Shown piece after piece: positions 1-8,034 of a stretch of 64,000 nt of DNA. A program made the translations under genes and the position numbers. Numbering within the stretch: the first letter of the stretch is position 1; the number at the start of each line of letters is the position of its first letter. The stretch is from JASLMY01 sp965226475. Lineage in GTDB: Bacteria; Pseudomonadota; Alphaproteobacteria; GCA-2731375. Location of the stretch: contig CBDDDJ010000004.1 of the NCBI GenBank assembly GCA_965226475.1, forward strand, positions 2,356,001-2,420,000, in the 5' to 3' direction. Below the pieces are notes generated by a model, which was given only the letters and a program-made list of their open reading frames with translations, had not been told where the DNA came from and ran no database searches.

Positions 1-215
1 CCTGTCCGTCGAGTGCGCCCATGTCCCGTCTCTCCCCGCTCGCCCTGGTTCCGGCGCGGATTGAAGCATCATCGCCACCGAAATGGGATGGGGCGGCGGA
101 TTTTTTTCCCGCCACCGCCACCGGGGCCCGCCACCGGGGCCCGCCAGCGCGTTGCCCGCCCCGCGCGGGCCGACTACCATCGTCGGGTCCGTCACCGATC
201 CGAGGAATTCCGCCC

Positions 216-1121
216 ATGGAACCCGACCGCATCGCCTATTCGCCGATTGGCGACCGGCCCCGCATCACCTGGCCCGGCGGGGCCCGGGTCGCCGTCTGGG
301 TGCTGCCGAACATCGAGCACTATGAATACCTGCCGGTGCATTCGAACGTGCGCGACCCGTGGCGCCGGACGCCGCACCCCGACGTGCTGGGCTACGGCCA
401 CAGGGATTACGGCAACCGGGTCGGCGTCTGGCGGATGTTCGAGCTGATGGACAAGCACGACATCCGCTGCACCGTCTCGTTGAATTTTTCCGTCATCGAG
501 CATTACCCGGAGATCTTCGAGGCGATGGAGGCCAGGCGCTACGACTACCTCTGCCACGGGCTCTACAACACGCGCTATCTCTGGGGCCTCTCGGAAGACG
601 ACGAGCGCGAGGTGATCGAGGACTGCGTCGAGACGCTCAGGCGCGCGACGGGGCGCCAGCTCGCCGGCTGGTTCGGGCCGGCTGCCTCCTGGACCCTGAA
701 CTCGCCGGATCTGGTGGCCGAGGCGGGGATCAAATACTGCGCCGACTGGTACCACGACGACCAGCCCTTCCCGATCGAAGTTAGGAACGGCAAGCTCATC
801 ACCGTGCCCTATTCGATGGATATCAACGATGCCATCGAATTCCGCTCCTGGACCGAGGGCGAGGAGTTCGCCCGCATGATCATCGATCACTTCGACACCG
901 TGTATCGGGAGGGCGGGACAAGCGGGCGGGTGATGGCGATCGCGCTGCACCCCTACCTCTACGGCCAGCCGCACCGGATCCGTCACCTGGACCGCGCGCT
1001 CGCCCACATCAAGAGCCACGACGGCGTCTGGTGGGCGACGGGGGAGGAGATCGCCGACCACTACATCGCCAATACGCTGCCCGAGGTGGAAGCCCGGCTG
1101 GCGGCGGCGGGAGGGTCGTGA
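216..1121 (+). CDS. polysaccharide deacetylase family protein (PuuE/allantoinase-like)
   Basis: A 301-aa NodB-fold deacetylase-type hydrolase. The closest family I recognise is the PuuE-like allantoinase/polysaccharide deacetylase group, which hydrolyses C-N bonds in small amides or N-acetyl groups using a metal. The start at 216 is preferred over an in-frame ATG at 21 because AGGA lies about 10 bases before it and the 65 residues upstream are low-complexity and unlike the family. Visible family features are the GYGHRDYGNRVGVWR stretch near the N-terminus, CHGLYNTRYLWG in the middle, GWFGPAASWTLNSPDLVAEAG, and ALHPYLYGQPHR near the end. It is cytoplasmic, with no signal peptide. The next gene starts one base after its stop and encodes a paralogue, so the two are probably translated together. 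The substrate is not deducible. Confidence 0.8.
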   Translation: MEPDRIAYSPIGDRPRITWPGGARVAVWVLPNIEHYEYLPVHSNVRDPWRRTPHPDVLGYGHRDYGNRVGVWRMFELMDKHDIRCTVSLNFSVIEHYPEIFEAMEARRYDYLCHGLYNTRYLWGLSEDDEREVIEDCVETLRRATGRQLAGWFGPAASWTLNSPDLVAEAGIKYCADWYHDDQPFPIEVRNGKLITVPYSMDINDAIEFRSWTEGEEFARMIIDHFDTVYREGGTSGRVMAIALHPYLYGQPHRIRHLDRALAHIKSHDGVWWATGEEIADHYIANTLPEVEARLAAAGGS

Positions 1122-1122
1122 C

Positions 1123-2061
1123 ATGAGCGAGCGAAACCCCAGCCAGACCGTCCGCTACCGCGAGGGCGCCGGCTACGACCACGATCACTTCGACTATGTG
1201 CCCTTGCCGACGCGACCGGCGCTGGCCTGGCCGGAAGGGCACCGCATCGCCTTCTGCGTCTATCTCTACCTCGAATACCTGGAGCTCGATCCGCCCGAGG
1301 GCACGGTGCGCGATCCCCGCTATGGCGGCGCGCTCGGCGTCAACTTTCCCGACTACCTCAATTATTCGCACCGGGAATACGGCAACCGGGTCGGCGTCTT
1401 CCGTATTTTGGAGGCGCTCGACCGCCACGGCGTCAAGGCCACCGTCGCGGCCAACGCCATGCTGGCCGAACGCTATCCCCGCCTGATCGAGGAATGCGTG
1501 AAGCGCGGCTTCGAGATCGCCGGCCACGGCGTCTCGGCGACGCGGATGATCACCAGCCGCATGAGCGAGGCGGAGGAGCGCGCGGCGATCGAGCGATCGC
1601 TGGCCGCGATAGAGGCCACCGCCGGCACCCGTCCCGCCGGCTGGTTCGGCCAGGATTTCAACCAGACGCCCCGCACCCCCGGCCTGCTGGCCGACGCGGG
1701 CCTCTCCTACGTCGCCGACTGGCCGAACGACGACCAGCCCTATGCCTTGAAGGTCGGACGGCCGCTGATCGCGATGCCCAACCAGGCGGAATGGGACGAC
1801 ACCCAAGCGATGACGGTCCGCCGTGTTTCGCCACCCCGCTGGCGCGACGTCGTGGTGGAGGCCTTCGACTATCTGCACGCGGAGGCGAGCCCTTCCGCCA
1901 GCGTCTTCACCTTGGGCCTCCACCCCTGGCTCTCGGGGCAGGCGCACCGCATCCGCTACGTGGACGAAGCGCTCGCCCGGATGGCGGCCTACGAGAACGT
2001 CTGGCGGGCGAGCGCGGGCGAGGTCGCGGACTGGTACCGGGAGAAGACAGCATCGGCATAG
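1123..2061 (+). CDS. second polysaccharide deacetylase family protein, tandem paralogue
   Basis: A 312-aa paralogue of the preceding gene, also a NodB-fold PuuE-type hydrolase. It keeps the same landmarks in the same order: YSHREYGNRVGVFR, GHGVSATRMITSRMSEAEE, GWFGQDFNQTPRTPGLLADAG, ADWPNDDQPY and GLHPWLSGQAHRIRYVDEAL. GGAGGG lies just upstream of the ATG inside the end of the first gene. The two products may form a heteromeric enzyme or act on successive substrates. That is inference from adjacency and shared architecture; neither has a visible partner that names the substrate. Confidence 0.8.
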   Translation: MSERNPSQTVRYREGAGYDHDHFDYVPLPTRPALAWPEGHRIAFCVYLYLEYLELDPPEGTVRDPRYGGALGVNFPDYLNYSHREYGNRVGVFRILEALDRHGVKATVAANAMLAERYPRLIEECVKRGFEIAGHGVSATRMITSRMSEAEERAAIERSLAAIEATAGTRPAGWFGQDFNQTPRTPGLLADAGLSYVADWPNDDQPYALKVGRPLIAMPNQAEWDDTQAMTVRRVSPPRWRDVVVEAFDYLHAEASPSASVFTLGLHPWLSGQAHRIRYVDEALARMAAYENVWRASAGEVADWYREKTASA

Positions 2062-2069
2062 GACAGACC

Positions 2070-2636
2070 ATGGATTTGAAGCATCGCTTCCGGGACCGCC
2101 GCCTATGGCGGATGGCGGCGCTCGGCCTCGTCACCGGGATACTGTCGTCCCAGCTTTACCAGCTCGAGCCGCTCTGGCGCGAGCTTTCGGTCGGCGTGGT
2201 CTTCGGCGTCGTGATGGGCGCCTGCCTGTTCAATTTCCGCCTCGGCCAGATCGAACGCGTGGTCGCTTTCGCGGTTTTGACGGTGGGCGCCTGGTGGCTC
2301 GCGGAACAGGCGACCATCCGCGTTTTCAACGCCATGGAGGAGAGCGACTTCCTGTCCTGGGCCAGCCTCGTGGGCGGCATTGCCGGGGGTCTGGTGGGCG
2401 CCCTGCTGCTGGTCCTGGCCTCGGCCGTGCTCTTCCCCTGGTTCCGCGCGCCCGCGCTCTGGGGCGTCACCATCGGCGTCGGCGGCCTCTTCGGCACACT
2501 CCTCGCCTTGATCGACCACGTCGACACGGGCCTGGTCCTGTTCCCGCCCTGGCAGGCCGCCATGGCCCTATGCCTCGCGCTTGGATTTCCGCGCGAGACG
2601 GCGGGCGCGGACGGGTCCGAACCGCTCGGAGGCTGA
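2070..2636 (+). CDS. small integral membrane protein of unknown function
   Basis: A 188-aa protein with about five hydrophobic segments (for example MAALGLVTGILSSQLY, LSVGVVFGVVMGACLF, VVAFAVLTVGAWWLA, ASLVGGIAGGLVGALLLVLA, GVTIGVGGLFGTLLALI). It starts 8 bases after the stop of the second deacetylase, so it probably belongs to the same transcript. I do not recognise the family. The start at 2070 was chosen because the longer in-frame extension overlaps the upstream gene and is low-complexity arginine-rich sequence. Confidence 0.6.
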   Translation: MDLKHRFRDRRLWRMAALGLVTGILSSQLYQLEPLWRELSVGVVFGVVMGACLFNFRLGQIERVVAFAVLTVGAWWLAEQATIRVFNAMEESDFLSWASLVGGIAGGLVGALLLVLASAVLFPWFRAPALWGVTIGVGGLFGTLLALIDHVDTGLVLFPPWQAAMALCLALGFPRETAGADGSEPLGG

Positions 2637-2676
2637 AAAACGATCGGGGAGGCGTCGCGGAACCGGCGGGAACCGC

Positions 2677-2715
2677 CCGACGAAGTATCCACGATTTCGT
2701 CGGAAGTCCCGGTTT
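2677..2715 (+). terminator. candidate Rho-independent terminator after the deacetylase operon
   Basis: A perfect 8-bp stem (ccgacgaa / ttcgtcgg) with an 11-nt loop lies 40 bases after the last gene. A run of six T follows about 9 bases past the stem. The distance between stem and T run is longer than usual, so efficiency is uncertain. Confidence 0.4.
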
Positions 2716-2951
2716 TTTCCCCTCGATACCGACGCGCCCGCCGTCGCGGCGCCGGCGGCGCGAGACGCCTCGGCGGCTGGGGGTAGAGCCACCGTCGAAC
2801 GGAGATGGCGGCCAGACTCACCCCTGGCCAAGGGCCGAGGATCGGACTGGACATCGGCAGGCGCCGCGGTTGGCCCTTTTTCGCCTGTCCAGGCAGACAC
2901 CACGCATGGCGGAATTTTGACAAGTGAGCGGCACCGCATGGTAATCACCGA
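2716..2951. other. GC-rich stretch without a recognisable gene
   Basis: Short open frames exist on both strands, but their proteins are arginine/proline-rich with no ribosome-binding site or family resemblance. I see nothing functional here. Confidence 0.5.
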
Positions 2952-3257
2952 TCACATTTCGTCGGTCGCCGGTCGCTTGATCATTTCGAGGTAAACTTTG
3001 GGATCGAGGCCCTGGGCTTTACAGAGCGCTTCCTCCCAGCCTTCCTCTGGAAGGTCCCACATCTTGCGGTTCTCGGGCGATTGGCGCAACGTCTCGATGC
3101 TGCCGCGGAGGTGATTGACGGTCCACATGTCAATCACGACATCGGATTCGGGGAAGCCTGCGTCGGCCGCGTTGACATAGCGTTCATTGGACTTCGGCGG
3201 CGCGGTTTCGAGCCATGCTTCGAGATACGCTGAAAGACTCCGGGCGGCTTTCTTGAA
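2952..3257 (-). pseudogene. 3' fragment of an unrecognised gene, cut by IS1595-family insertion
   Basis: An open frame on the minus strand runs from the left edge of the IS at 3257 to a stop at 2952, about 100 codons. It contains KKAARSLSAYLEAWLE, SDVVIDMWTVNHLRGS and LPEEGWEEALCKAQGL. A GTG at 3137 could start a 61-aa product, but the frame continues upstream into the IS boundary, so this is best read as the C-terminal part of a longer protein. Codon use looks natural. The sequence across the IS encodes a different protein (ABC-3C middle component), and the 8 bases flanking the IS do not match. The two flanks were therefore probably brought together by a deletion or by recombination between IS copies. 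Confidence 0.55.
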
Positions 3258-4282
3258 GGCTCAATTCGTGAAATGTATGCGTCACCTTGTTACGGCGGCG
3301 GCGAGGCAGGCTCGGTCATTGGCGCCGGGGGCGAGGCCGACGAGGTGGAACCAGCTCAGGTAGTTGTCCAGATAGCGGGTGGCGATGCCGCGGCGGGGAC
3401 GCAGCAAGTCCTTCAACCGGCTGTGGCGGCTGTTCACCGTCTGCACATGCAGATCGCCCCGAACCCGTTCCCCCATCGAGCGGTTGAGTGCTTCGTGGCT
3501 CACCCCGAGCGCGGCGGCGCAAGGTGGATAGCTCGCGCCACCGTCGGAGACCAGCAGGGCGTCCTTCGCGACCACCGGGTCGAGAGCAGCCGTGAGCGCC
3601 GCCGCGTCGACCCTGGGCAGCACCGCGCTCACCGTCGTCCCGCTCCGGTCCGCCGCCATGAGAACCGGCACCTGCTCGCGCGAGAGGCCGCGCTTCTTCG
3701 CCTTGCCGCCCCGCCGCCGTGCCTTGCGTCCCAGCCCGCGCGCGCCCTTCCGGCTCTCCAGGACGTAGGTCTCGTCCGCTTCCACGATCCCCTTGAGCAC
3801 CTCCGAATCGCTCCGCGCCGCCGCCAGAAACCGGTGACGCCAGCGGAACGCCGTGCTCACCGCCACGTCGCAGCGCGCCGCCGAGGCCTTCACCGTCTCC
3901 CCCTCCGCCAGCGACGCCCCGAACGACAGCCAGCGTTCCTTGTGGTGCAGGCCCGACAGCGGCGTACCGGTCAGCGCGTTGAAGGTCCTGCCGCAGCCCT
4001 TGCACTGGTAGCGCCGCAGACCCCGCGCCATACCGCGCGAAACCGCCCCTTCGCTCGCGCAGTGCGGACAGCGCCGGGCCTCGTCCACACCAAGCTCGAT
4101 CGCGGCCTTCGATGCCTCGCCTTCGCTCCGGCCCGACAGCACCGCGAGCGCCTCGTGCCGCTGCACGCGCGTCAGCCCGCGCGCCGCCGAAAGCCACACC
4201 TGGAAACCCTTGCCGTCCATGACCCAACCTCCTGACATTCCGGGCATTCTATCACAAATGCATACGTTTCACAAATTGAGCC
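3258..4282 (-). mobile_element. IS1595-family insertion sequence, first copy
   Basis: A 1025-bp element with inverted ends: ggctcaattcgtgaaatgtatgc at the left and the same motif with two changes at the right. It encodes one transposase on the minus strand. The flanking 8-mers (ttcttgaa and aataagta) differ, so there is no target duplication. Confidence 0.8.
3282..4247 (-). CDS. IS1595-family transposase (ISXO2-like DDE)
   Basis: A 321-aa transposase. The N-terminal zinc ribbon is visible as CPHC near residue 60 and CKGCGRTF near residue 83. The ISXO2-like catalytic core follows, with EADETYVLESRKG supplying the first Asp, LVSDGGASYPP the second, and a VNSRHSRLKDLLRPRRG stretch where the third acidic or Asn position is expected. 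A shorter start (MDGKGF, at 4220) is equally plausible. The gene fills the element and looks intact. Confidence 0.85.
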   Translation of the reverse strand: MPGMSGGWVMDGKGFQVWLSAARGLTRVQRHEALAVLSGRSEGEASKAAIELGVDEARRCPHCASEGAVSRGMARGLRRYQCKGCGRTFNALTGTPLSGLHHKERWLSFGASLAEGETVKASAARCDVAVSTAFRWRHRFLAAARSDSEVLKGIVEADETYVLESRKGARGLGRKARRRGGKAKKRGLSREQVPVLMAADRSGTTVSAVLPRVDAAALTAALDPVVAKDALLVSDGGASYPPCAAALGVSHEALNRSMGERVRGDLHVQTVNSRHSRLKDLLRPRRGIATRYLDNYLSWFHLVGLAPGANDRACLAAAVTR

Positions 4283-4418
4283 AATAAGTAAGCGGGACGC
4301 CTTCTGCCCGAGCTTTTTGAAATGACTTAACAAACTCATACACCAACGAGCCGAGAAATGCAGGGTTGAACAGATTGGCCTCTTCCGCGGGCCTTTGATG
4401 CCATGTTTTAAAGAGCAG
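4283..4418 (-). pseudogene. ABC-3C system middle component, 5' fragment
   Basis: About 45 codons of an open frame lie directly downstream of the nuclease gene on the same strand and end at the IS1595 edge. The protein begins near TWHQRPAEEANLFNPAFLGSL; the RP-x-E-x-ANL-x-NPAF pattern is what I associate with the middle component (MC) of three-component ABC defence systems. No ATG precedes it; the first usable codon after the in-frame stop is CTG at 4418, so the start is uncertain or mutated. The rest of the MC and the SMC-like ATPase expected after it are absent. Confidence 0.55.
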
Positions 4419-4462
4419 TCATCAGCAGTATCCCCTTCGAAAATAACCTTGTAGTCAGGATG

Positions 4463-5602
4463 CTATCCTATCCTCAATCTATCGGCTAGCCCTTGGTAGG
4501 AGCCCGCGGTAATCCACGCTTCGACAATGTTTCTCAGGGGAAAGGACTGCTGTGATACCCAAAGACATAGCCTACAACCCAATGTTTTCTTCTCCGTCTC
4601 TGTAACTGTTGACCCAACGGTGAGCTCTTCGTCTAGCTTTCTTTCGCAACGGTCTTCGAGACTCTTGTCGTATTTTGAGAGCCCCGTATCTAGCAAAAAC
4701 TTTTCTCTAGCCCACTTTGAGCGCTGCGCGTATGCTCGGTAGTAATCTTGGACACCGCGTCGCACGACTCGGTCCGGAAGCCCTACAACACGCATTTGCT
4801 TCACAAAAAGTTGTGCCTCATCATCCGTTGAATATCCCTTCACGCCTAGTTTGTCTGGATCATCAAGGGGAAGCGCATCCTCTCCGAATGATCTTCCAAT
4901 CTCGTTGTCTTTCATAATAATGTGTTGAACGGGTATCGCCGGGCTATCACTATCAAGCAAGCAGCGAGCAACAACCCCCAACCACCATCCCTCGAGGTTT
5001 AGGGCCGCCTGCGTGGTATGTCGTGGGGCTGTCAGTATTAACTCGCCTTCAATATCTTCCATCACATCCACTGGATTTGGATGATTGTCGAGAACCTCAA
5101 TTTGGTTTAATAATGTTCGTGCTTGTTCATCGGTCAATGACAAGAATCGGCGTCGGGCAGGCAAGGTGCTTTCATTGTCGCCACTCTGAGCAATCTTTCG
5201 CAGTTTCAGTATACAAGTTGTCCGTTCACCTGGGCTTGCACCTGGACGAAGAAGTTCCATTGCTGACCCGACAGGAGCCGAAGATGTGGTGATCAAAACA
5301 AACTTTGTAGACCGAAACGGAATAACGCCTTGGTCCAAATGCTCGATCCAAATGTGTAGCGTTTTCCAAACGTCTACACTCGAGTCGCTCATCGATTTCG
5401 CCTTCACACTATGCTTAGCCTGGAAAAGACATAGCGAAAGATCCTCGTCCTCGAATGCGATATCGTCAAACTGTTCAATGGAAAGATGCCCATTGGGTTT
5501 CTTCTTGGCCATTTGTAGACCAAGTAGCAACGCCAGCCGACATTGATAGAGGTACCCTGCCAGGGAGGCGGACGCACTATGTTTTAGGTTGGTAGTCAAC
5601 AC
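4463..5602 (-). CDS. ABC-3C defence system component with DUF4297-like nuclease domain
   Basis: A 379-aa protein read from a GTG at 5602, which has AAGG six bases upstream. The N-terminal domain resembles DUF4297/Cap4-type PD-(D/E)xK nucleases. It has GYLYQ at residues 16-20, IEQFDDI at 42-48 (candidate E43, D46/D47) and FQAKH at 60-64 (Q61/K63). FVLITTSSA follows, as in this fold. The last third (QDYYRAYAQRSKWAREK and the charged helix after it) matches the C-terminal domain of three-component ABC systems. Known members act with a middle component and an SMC-like ATPase and are proposed to degrade invading DNA. Here the middle component is truncated 180 bp downstream and no ATPase follows, so the system should be inactive. 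GC content is lower than in the surrounding genes. Confidence 0.65.
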   Translation of the reverse strand: MLTTNLKHSASASLAGYLYQCRLALLLGLQMAKKKPNGHLSIEQFDDIAFEDEDLSLCLFQAKHSVKAKSMSDSSVDVWKTLHIWIEHLDQGVIPFRSTKFVLITTSSAPVGSAMELLRPGASPGERTTCILKLRKIAQSGDNESTLPARRRFLSLTDEQARTLLNQIEVLDNHPNPVDVMEDIEGELILTAPRHTTQAALNLEGWWLGVVARCLLDSDSPAIPVQHIIMKDNEIGRSFGEDALPLDDPDKLGVKGYSTDDEAQLFVKQMRVVGLPDRVVRRGVQDYYRAYAQRSKWAREKFLLDTGLSKYDKSLEDRCERKLDEELTVGSTVTETEKKTLGCRLCLWVSQQSFPLRNIVEAWITAGSYQGLADRLRIG

Positions 5603-6008
5603 TTTCCGCCTTGCTTTAGGGAAATACTGGCAAACGGTGTTGGCAAACCGACCATGATATAGGAGTCGGAATAGCATCCAGAAGTGTACAACGTCGTCGA
5701 TTCAGGCGTTGCACCTGCCACACGCAATGTTCCAGCCTTGTCCAGCTCACCATGTACATGATATAGGAGTCGGAATAGCATCCAGAAGTGTACAACGTCG
5801 TCGATTCAGGCGTTGCACCTGCCACACGCAATGTTCCAGCCTTGTCCAGCTCACCATGTACTTGAGTGCCTGAGTAGGATGGACGCCAATCCCGATAGAG
5901 GTCAAAGGACGACGGGTGCTTCGGCTTCACGGTCGGACGGTTGGCTGCAAGGATGTTCTCCGTATCCTGCTTGGATGTAGGACTTTCCCAACTCATCTCG
6001 CTATACAC
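5596..6008 (-). pseudogene. small gene upstream of ABC-3C nuclease, frameshifted by tandem duplication
   Basis: An unrecognised frame from a GTG at 6008 (or ATG at 5996), beginning MYSEMSWESPTSKQD. Collapsing the 104-bp tandem duplication at 5653-5860 restores one reading frame of about 100 codons that ends ...SLKQGGKC-stop at 5596. That stop overlaps the GTG start of the nuclease gene (GTGTTGA), the usual arrangement of translationally coupled genes. Because 104 is not a multiple of three, the present sequence is frameshifted. Its position suggests an accessory or regulatory member of the same defence operon; that is inference. Confidence 0.45.
5653..5860. repeat. 104-bp perfect tandem duplication
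   Basis: Two adjacent units (5653-5756 and 5757-5860) read identically from catgatataggagtcgg to ccagctcaccatgta. The duplication lies inside a small coding frame and shifts it. Confidence 0.9.
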
Positions 6009-6288
6009 GACAAACCCCTCATCGGTTCAGCAGGTGTCCGGCACGGGTTTGCATCTTGATGTTGTATGTCCAGCGATACATGGAACTTAAGTACCACGAA
6101 ACACGCCTGATCGCGACCCCACCCCGAGACGGCCCCACCGTTTGTCGCTGGCCGATCTGAATTCCGATTCCCATTTCGGCGGGCGGCTGGTGAACGCCAT
6201 GGGCAGGCGCGCGGAAGAGAGTGCGGCGCGCGCAAGTTAGCTCCCCTGGAAGCGTAGCCACCGAAACTCCCGCGCGGGGCGCTCCTAG

Positions 6289-6615
6289 TCCGACTCGCTT
6301 CCGATCTTCGGCCTGACGGAGACCCAGGTCTTCGACGTCATCCGGGACGCGGGCCAATCACCGCATCCCGCATTCCGGATGAGAATGTCGAGACTGTCAT
6401 GCGTGTTCTGCATCATGGCCTCGGACACCGATCTCCGCACCGCCGCGCGATTGCAGCCGGCGCTCTACCGCCGCCATGTCTGCCTTGAAGAGCGAATCGG
6501 GCACAAGCTCTCGCCGACCGGGGTGCCTTTGCCGGTTCTGACCGGTGTGCCGGTCGAGCCCGCCGCCAGCGCATGCCGCTTCGAGCACCGCTGCGACACC
6601 CTCACTGCGCCGTAA
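6289..6615 (+). pseudogene. phosphoadenosine-phosphosulfate-reductase-like protein, C-terminal fragment
   Basis: An in-frame stretch between a stop at 6286 and a stop at 6615 reads LPIFGLTETQVFDVIRDAG, then a HPAFRMRMSRLSCVFC pattern and IMASDTDLRTAA. This is the C-terminal region of PAPS-reductase-family (adenine nucleotide alpha hydrolase) proteins found in alphaproteobacterial accessory regions, with the conserved SCxFC cysteine pair. The N-terminal nucleotide-binding part is missing. The next recognisable piece downstream is a MoxR-type ATPase; I recall the two being neighbours elsewhere, so they may come from one island. Confidence 0.55.
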
Positions 6616-6894
6616 GCCCGACCTTCCCGGCGAGTTCCGGCAGCCCGCCGCGCCCACCGAAGCCCTCCACGACACATCCGCCGACCGTTGCGCCGGGAGA
6701 TGCCTTGCCTGCGCCGCCACTGTTTCGGGCGCCGTCTCCAAAGCCCGCTGACTGCCGTATCGCCAAGACCCCCATGCGCTTCCCGCCGCTCGCTCCACAG
6801 CGCCATGAGTCAGAGGGGCGGCGCTCGGTCGGGGCGAAGGCCGGGCGCCCGGAGGGTTCCCGCGCCGCCTCCCCGCCATTCCGGAGTCCTGTCC
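6616..6894. other. GC-rich spacer without a recognisable gene
   Basis: Open frames on both strands are proline/arginine/alanine-rich with no family signal. I see nothing here beyond the run-up to the chimeric frame at 6895. Confidence 0.4.
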
Positions 6895-7422
6895 ATGACC
6901 CAACCCGCAACCATTTCCGCGGACTACACGCTCCGCCCGAGCGAGCTCGCCGCGACCCTCGCCCTTCTCGTCGAAGCCCGTCAGCCGGCTATGGTCTGGG
7001 GCCCGCCCGGCTCGGCAAAATCGATGATCGCCCAGCAGGTCGCGGCAGACGACCTGCTCGACGCCGGGCGCATCGACACCGGCACGCTCTCGGTCTCGCC
7101 CGAGCCCTCGGAGGTGGCGGTGCTGGTCGACCGGGCGCGCACGACCTTCCTCTCCGGCGGCGGGCGCCACACGGTGACCATCGACCTGCCGCCGGACCTG
7201 CCGCGCGTCATGGCCGACCGCCAGCGCGTCGAGCAGGTGCTGAACAACCTGCTGGCGAACGCCGCGCGGCAGGCGCCGGAGTCCTCGCCGATCCGGATTG
7301 CGGCCGAGCGCGACGGGATGCATGTCGCGGTCTCGGTCGCCGACGAGGGCAGGGGCATCCGCAAGCAGGCAGGCCTTGAGGGCGTGCGGATCCACGACTT
7401 GCGCCACAGTTGTGCATCATAA
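6895..7422 (+). pseudogene. in-frame chimera: MoxR ATPase / histidine kinase / tyrosine integrase fragments
   Basis: One uninterrupted 175-codon frame made of three unrelated pieces. Residues 1-51 are the start of a MoxR-like AAA+ ATPase (YTLRPSELAATLALL; Walker A GPPGSAKS). From about residue 52 to 153 it reads as the end of a histidine-kinase dimerisation domain and the front of the ATPase domain (DLLDAGRIDTGTLSV; N-box NLLANAARQAP; G1 DEGRGI). The last about 20 residues are integrase box II (GLEGVRIHDLRHSCAS), then a stop. No piece is complete, so activity is not expected. Junctions fall near 7047 and 7356. It was probably created by successive deletions; a real fusion protein is unlikely because each module is truncated inside its fold. 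Confidence 0.7.
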
Positions 7423-7504
7423 TGCGCTAGGCTGCTGTTATAATTGCATTTATTTTTCTTCTGTCGAATTCCGTCATCATATAGTCACCGGATTCGATCT
7501 ACAT

Positions 7505-7528
7505 CCTGACGCGACATGTCGCGTCAGG
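7505..7528. repeat. 24-bp perfect palindrome
   Basis: cctgacgcga-catg-tcgcgtcagg is fully self-complementary and sits at the edge of an AT-rich patch (7425-7500) that follows the chimeric frame. It could be an operator or a relic of an element end. No flanking gene is intact enough to say which. Confidence 0.5.
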
Positions 7529-7560
7529 CGCCGACATCTCCCGCTATTCTCGAATTGCAT

Positions 7561-7704
7561 CCAGAAGTTTGGTACTTCCGTGAACAACCGTCGCCCATCC
7601 GAACCGGCGACCACCATGATCGGTTCACCCCTATGAGCGTCGTTGCTCGGGTTGCCGAGGAGGTGCTACAGCACCTGACGACCCTGCCCGGCGGCAAGGT
7701 TAGG
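7561..7704 (+). pseudogene. possible DUF499-type C-terminal scrap
   Basis: A short open stretch reads DRFTPMSVVARVAEEVLQHLTTLPGGKV. It resembles the C-terminal region of DUF499 proteins, including the copy ending at 30161, whose matching segment contains VVEQLTTLPGSEV. After GGKV the similarity stops. A similarity this short could be chance. Confidence 0.3.
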
Positions 7705-7737
7705 GGTGTGAAATGGCTCCGCATCGTGCGAAATCGG

Positions 7738-7999
7738 TCAGACTTCATTCGCGTTGAACCGTTTTGCAAGGAAGTAGGAGATAGAGACGGCGAGGCCTCG
7801 GCCCAGTCTCGCGAATTCCTCCTCGTCGAACCCGATTGGTGTGTGCGAGCCGGGGCTTATCAAAACGAACACTCCTGCAAGACCATGCTCTTGCTGCTGG
7901 GTAATGAAGCTCGAGGTTCTTAGGTAGGCGATCACCTGGCCCCATTTCGTCTCATCGAAGCTGCCAGGATGGTTCGGGAGGCGTTCGTGCGCTTCGAAG
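7738..7999 (-). pseudogene. 3' fragment of unknown gene cut by IS3
   Basis: An open frame runs from the IS3 edge to a stop at 7738 and includes ERLPNHPGSFDETKWGQV and ISYFLAKRFNANEV. The composition looks coding (mixed charged and hydrophobic residues) and differs from the arginine-rich noise frames around it. In the present sequence it could start inside the IS3 end (ATG at 8025), giving 95 aa. I do not recognise the protein. Confidence 0.45.
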
Positions 8000-8034
8000 T
8001 GTAGCGCACCCGGTTCCTTGGACACAAGTTTGTC

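Noticed and set aside
192..1124. 310-codon antisense frame over the first deacetylase
   Set aside because: A typical high-GC shadow frame; the plus strand encodes a clear deacetylase with good motifs.
3258..4282. Target duplication for the first IS1595 copy
   Set aside because: The flanking 8-mers ttcttgaa and aataagta do not match; reported as absent.
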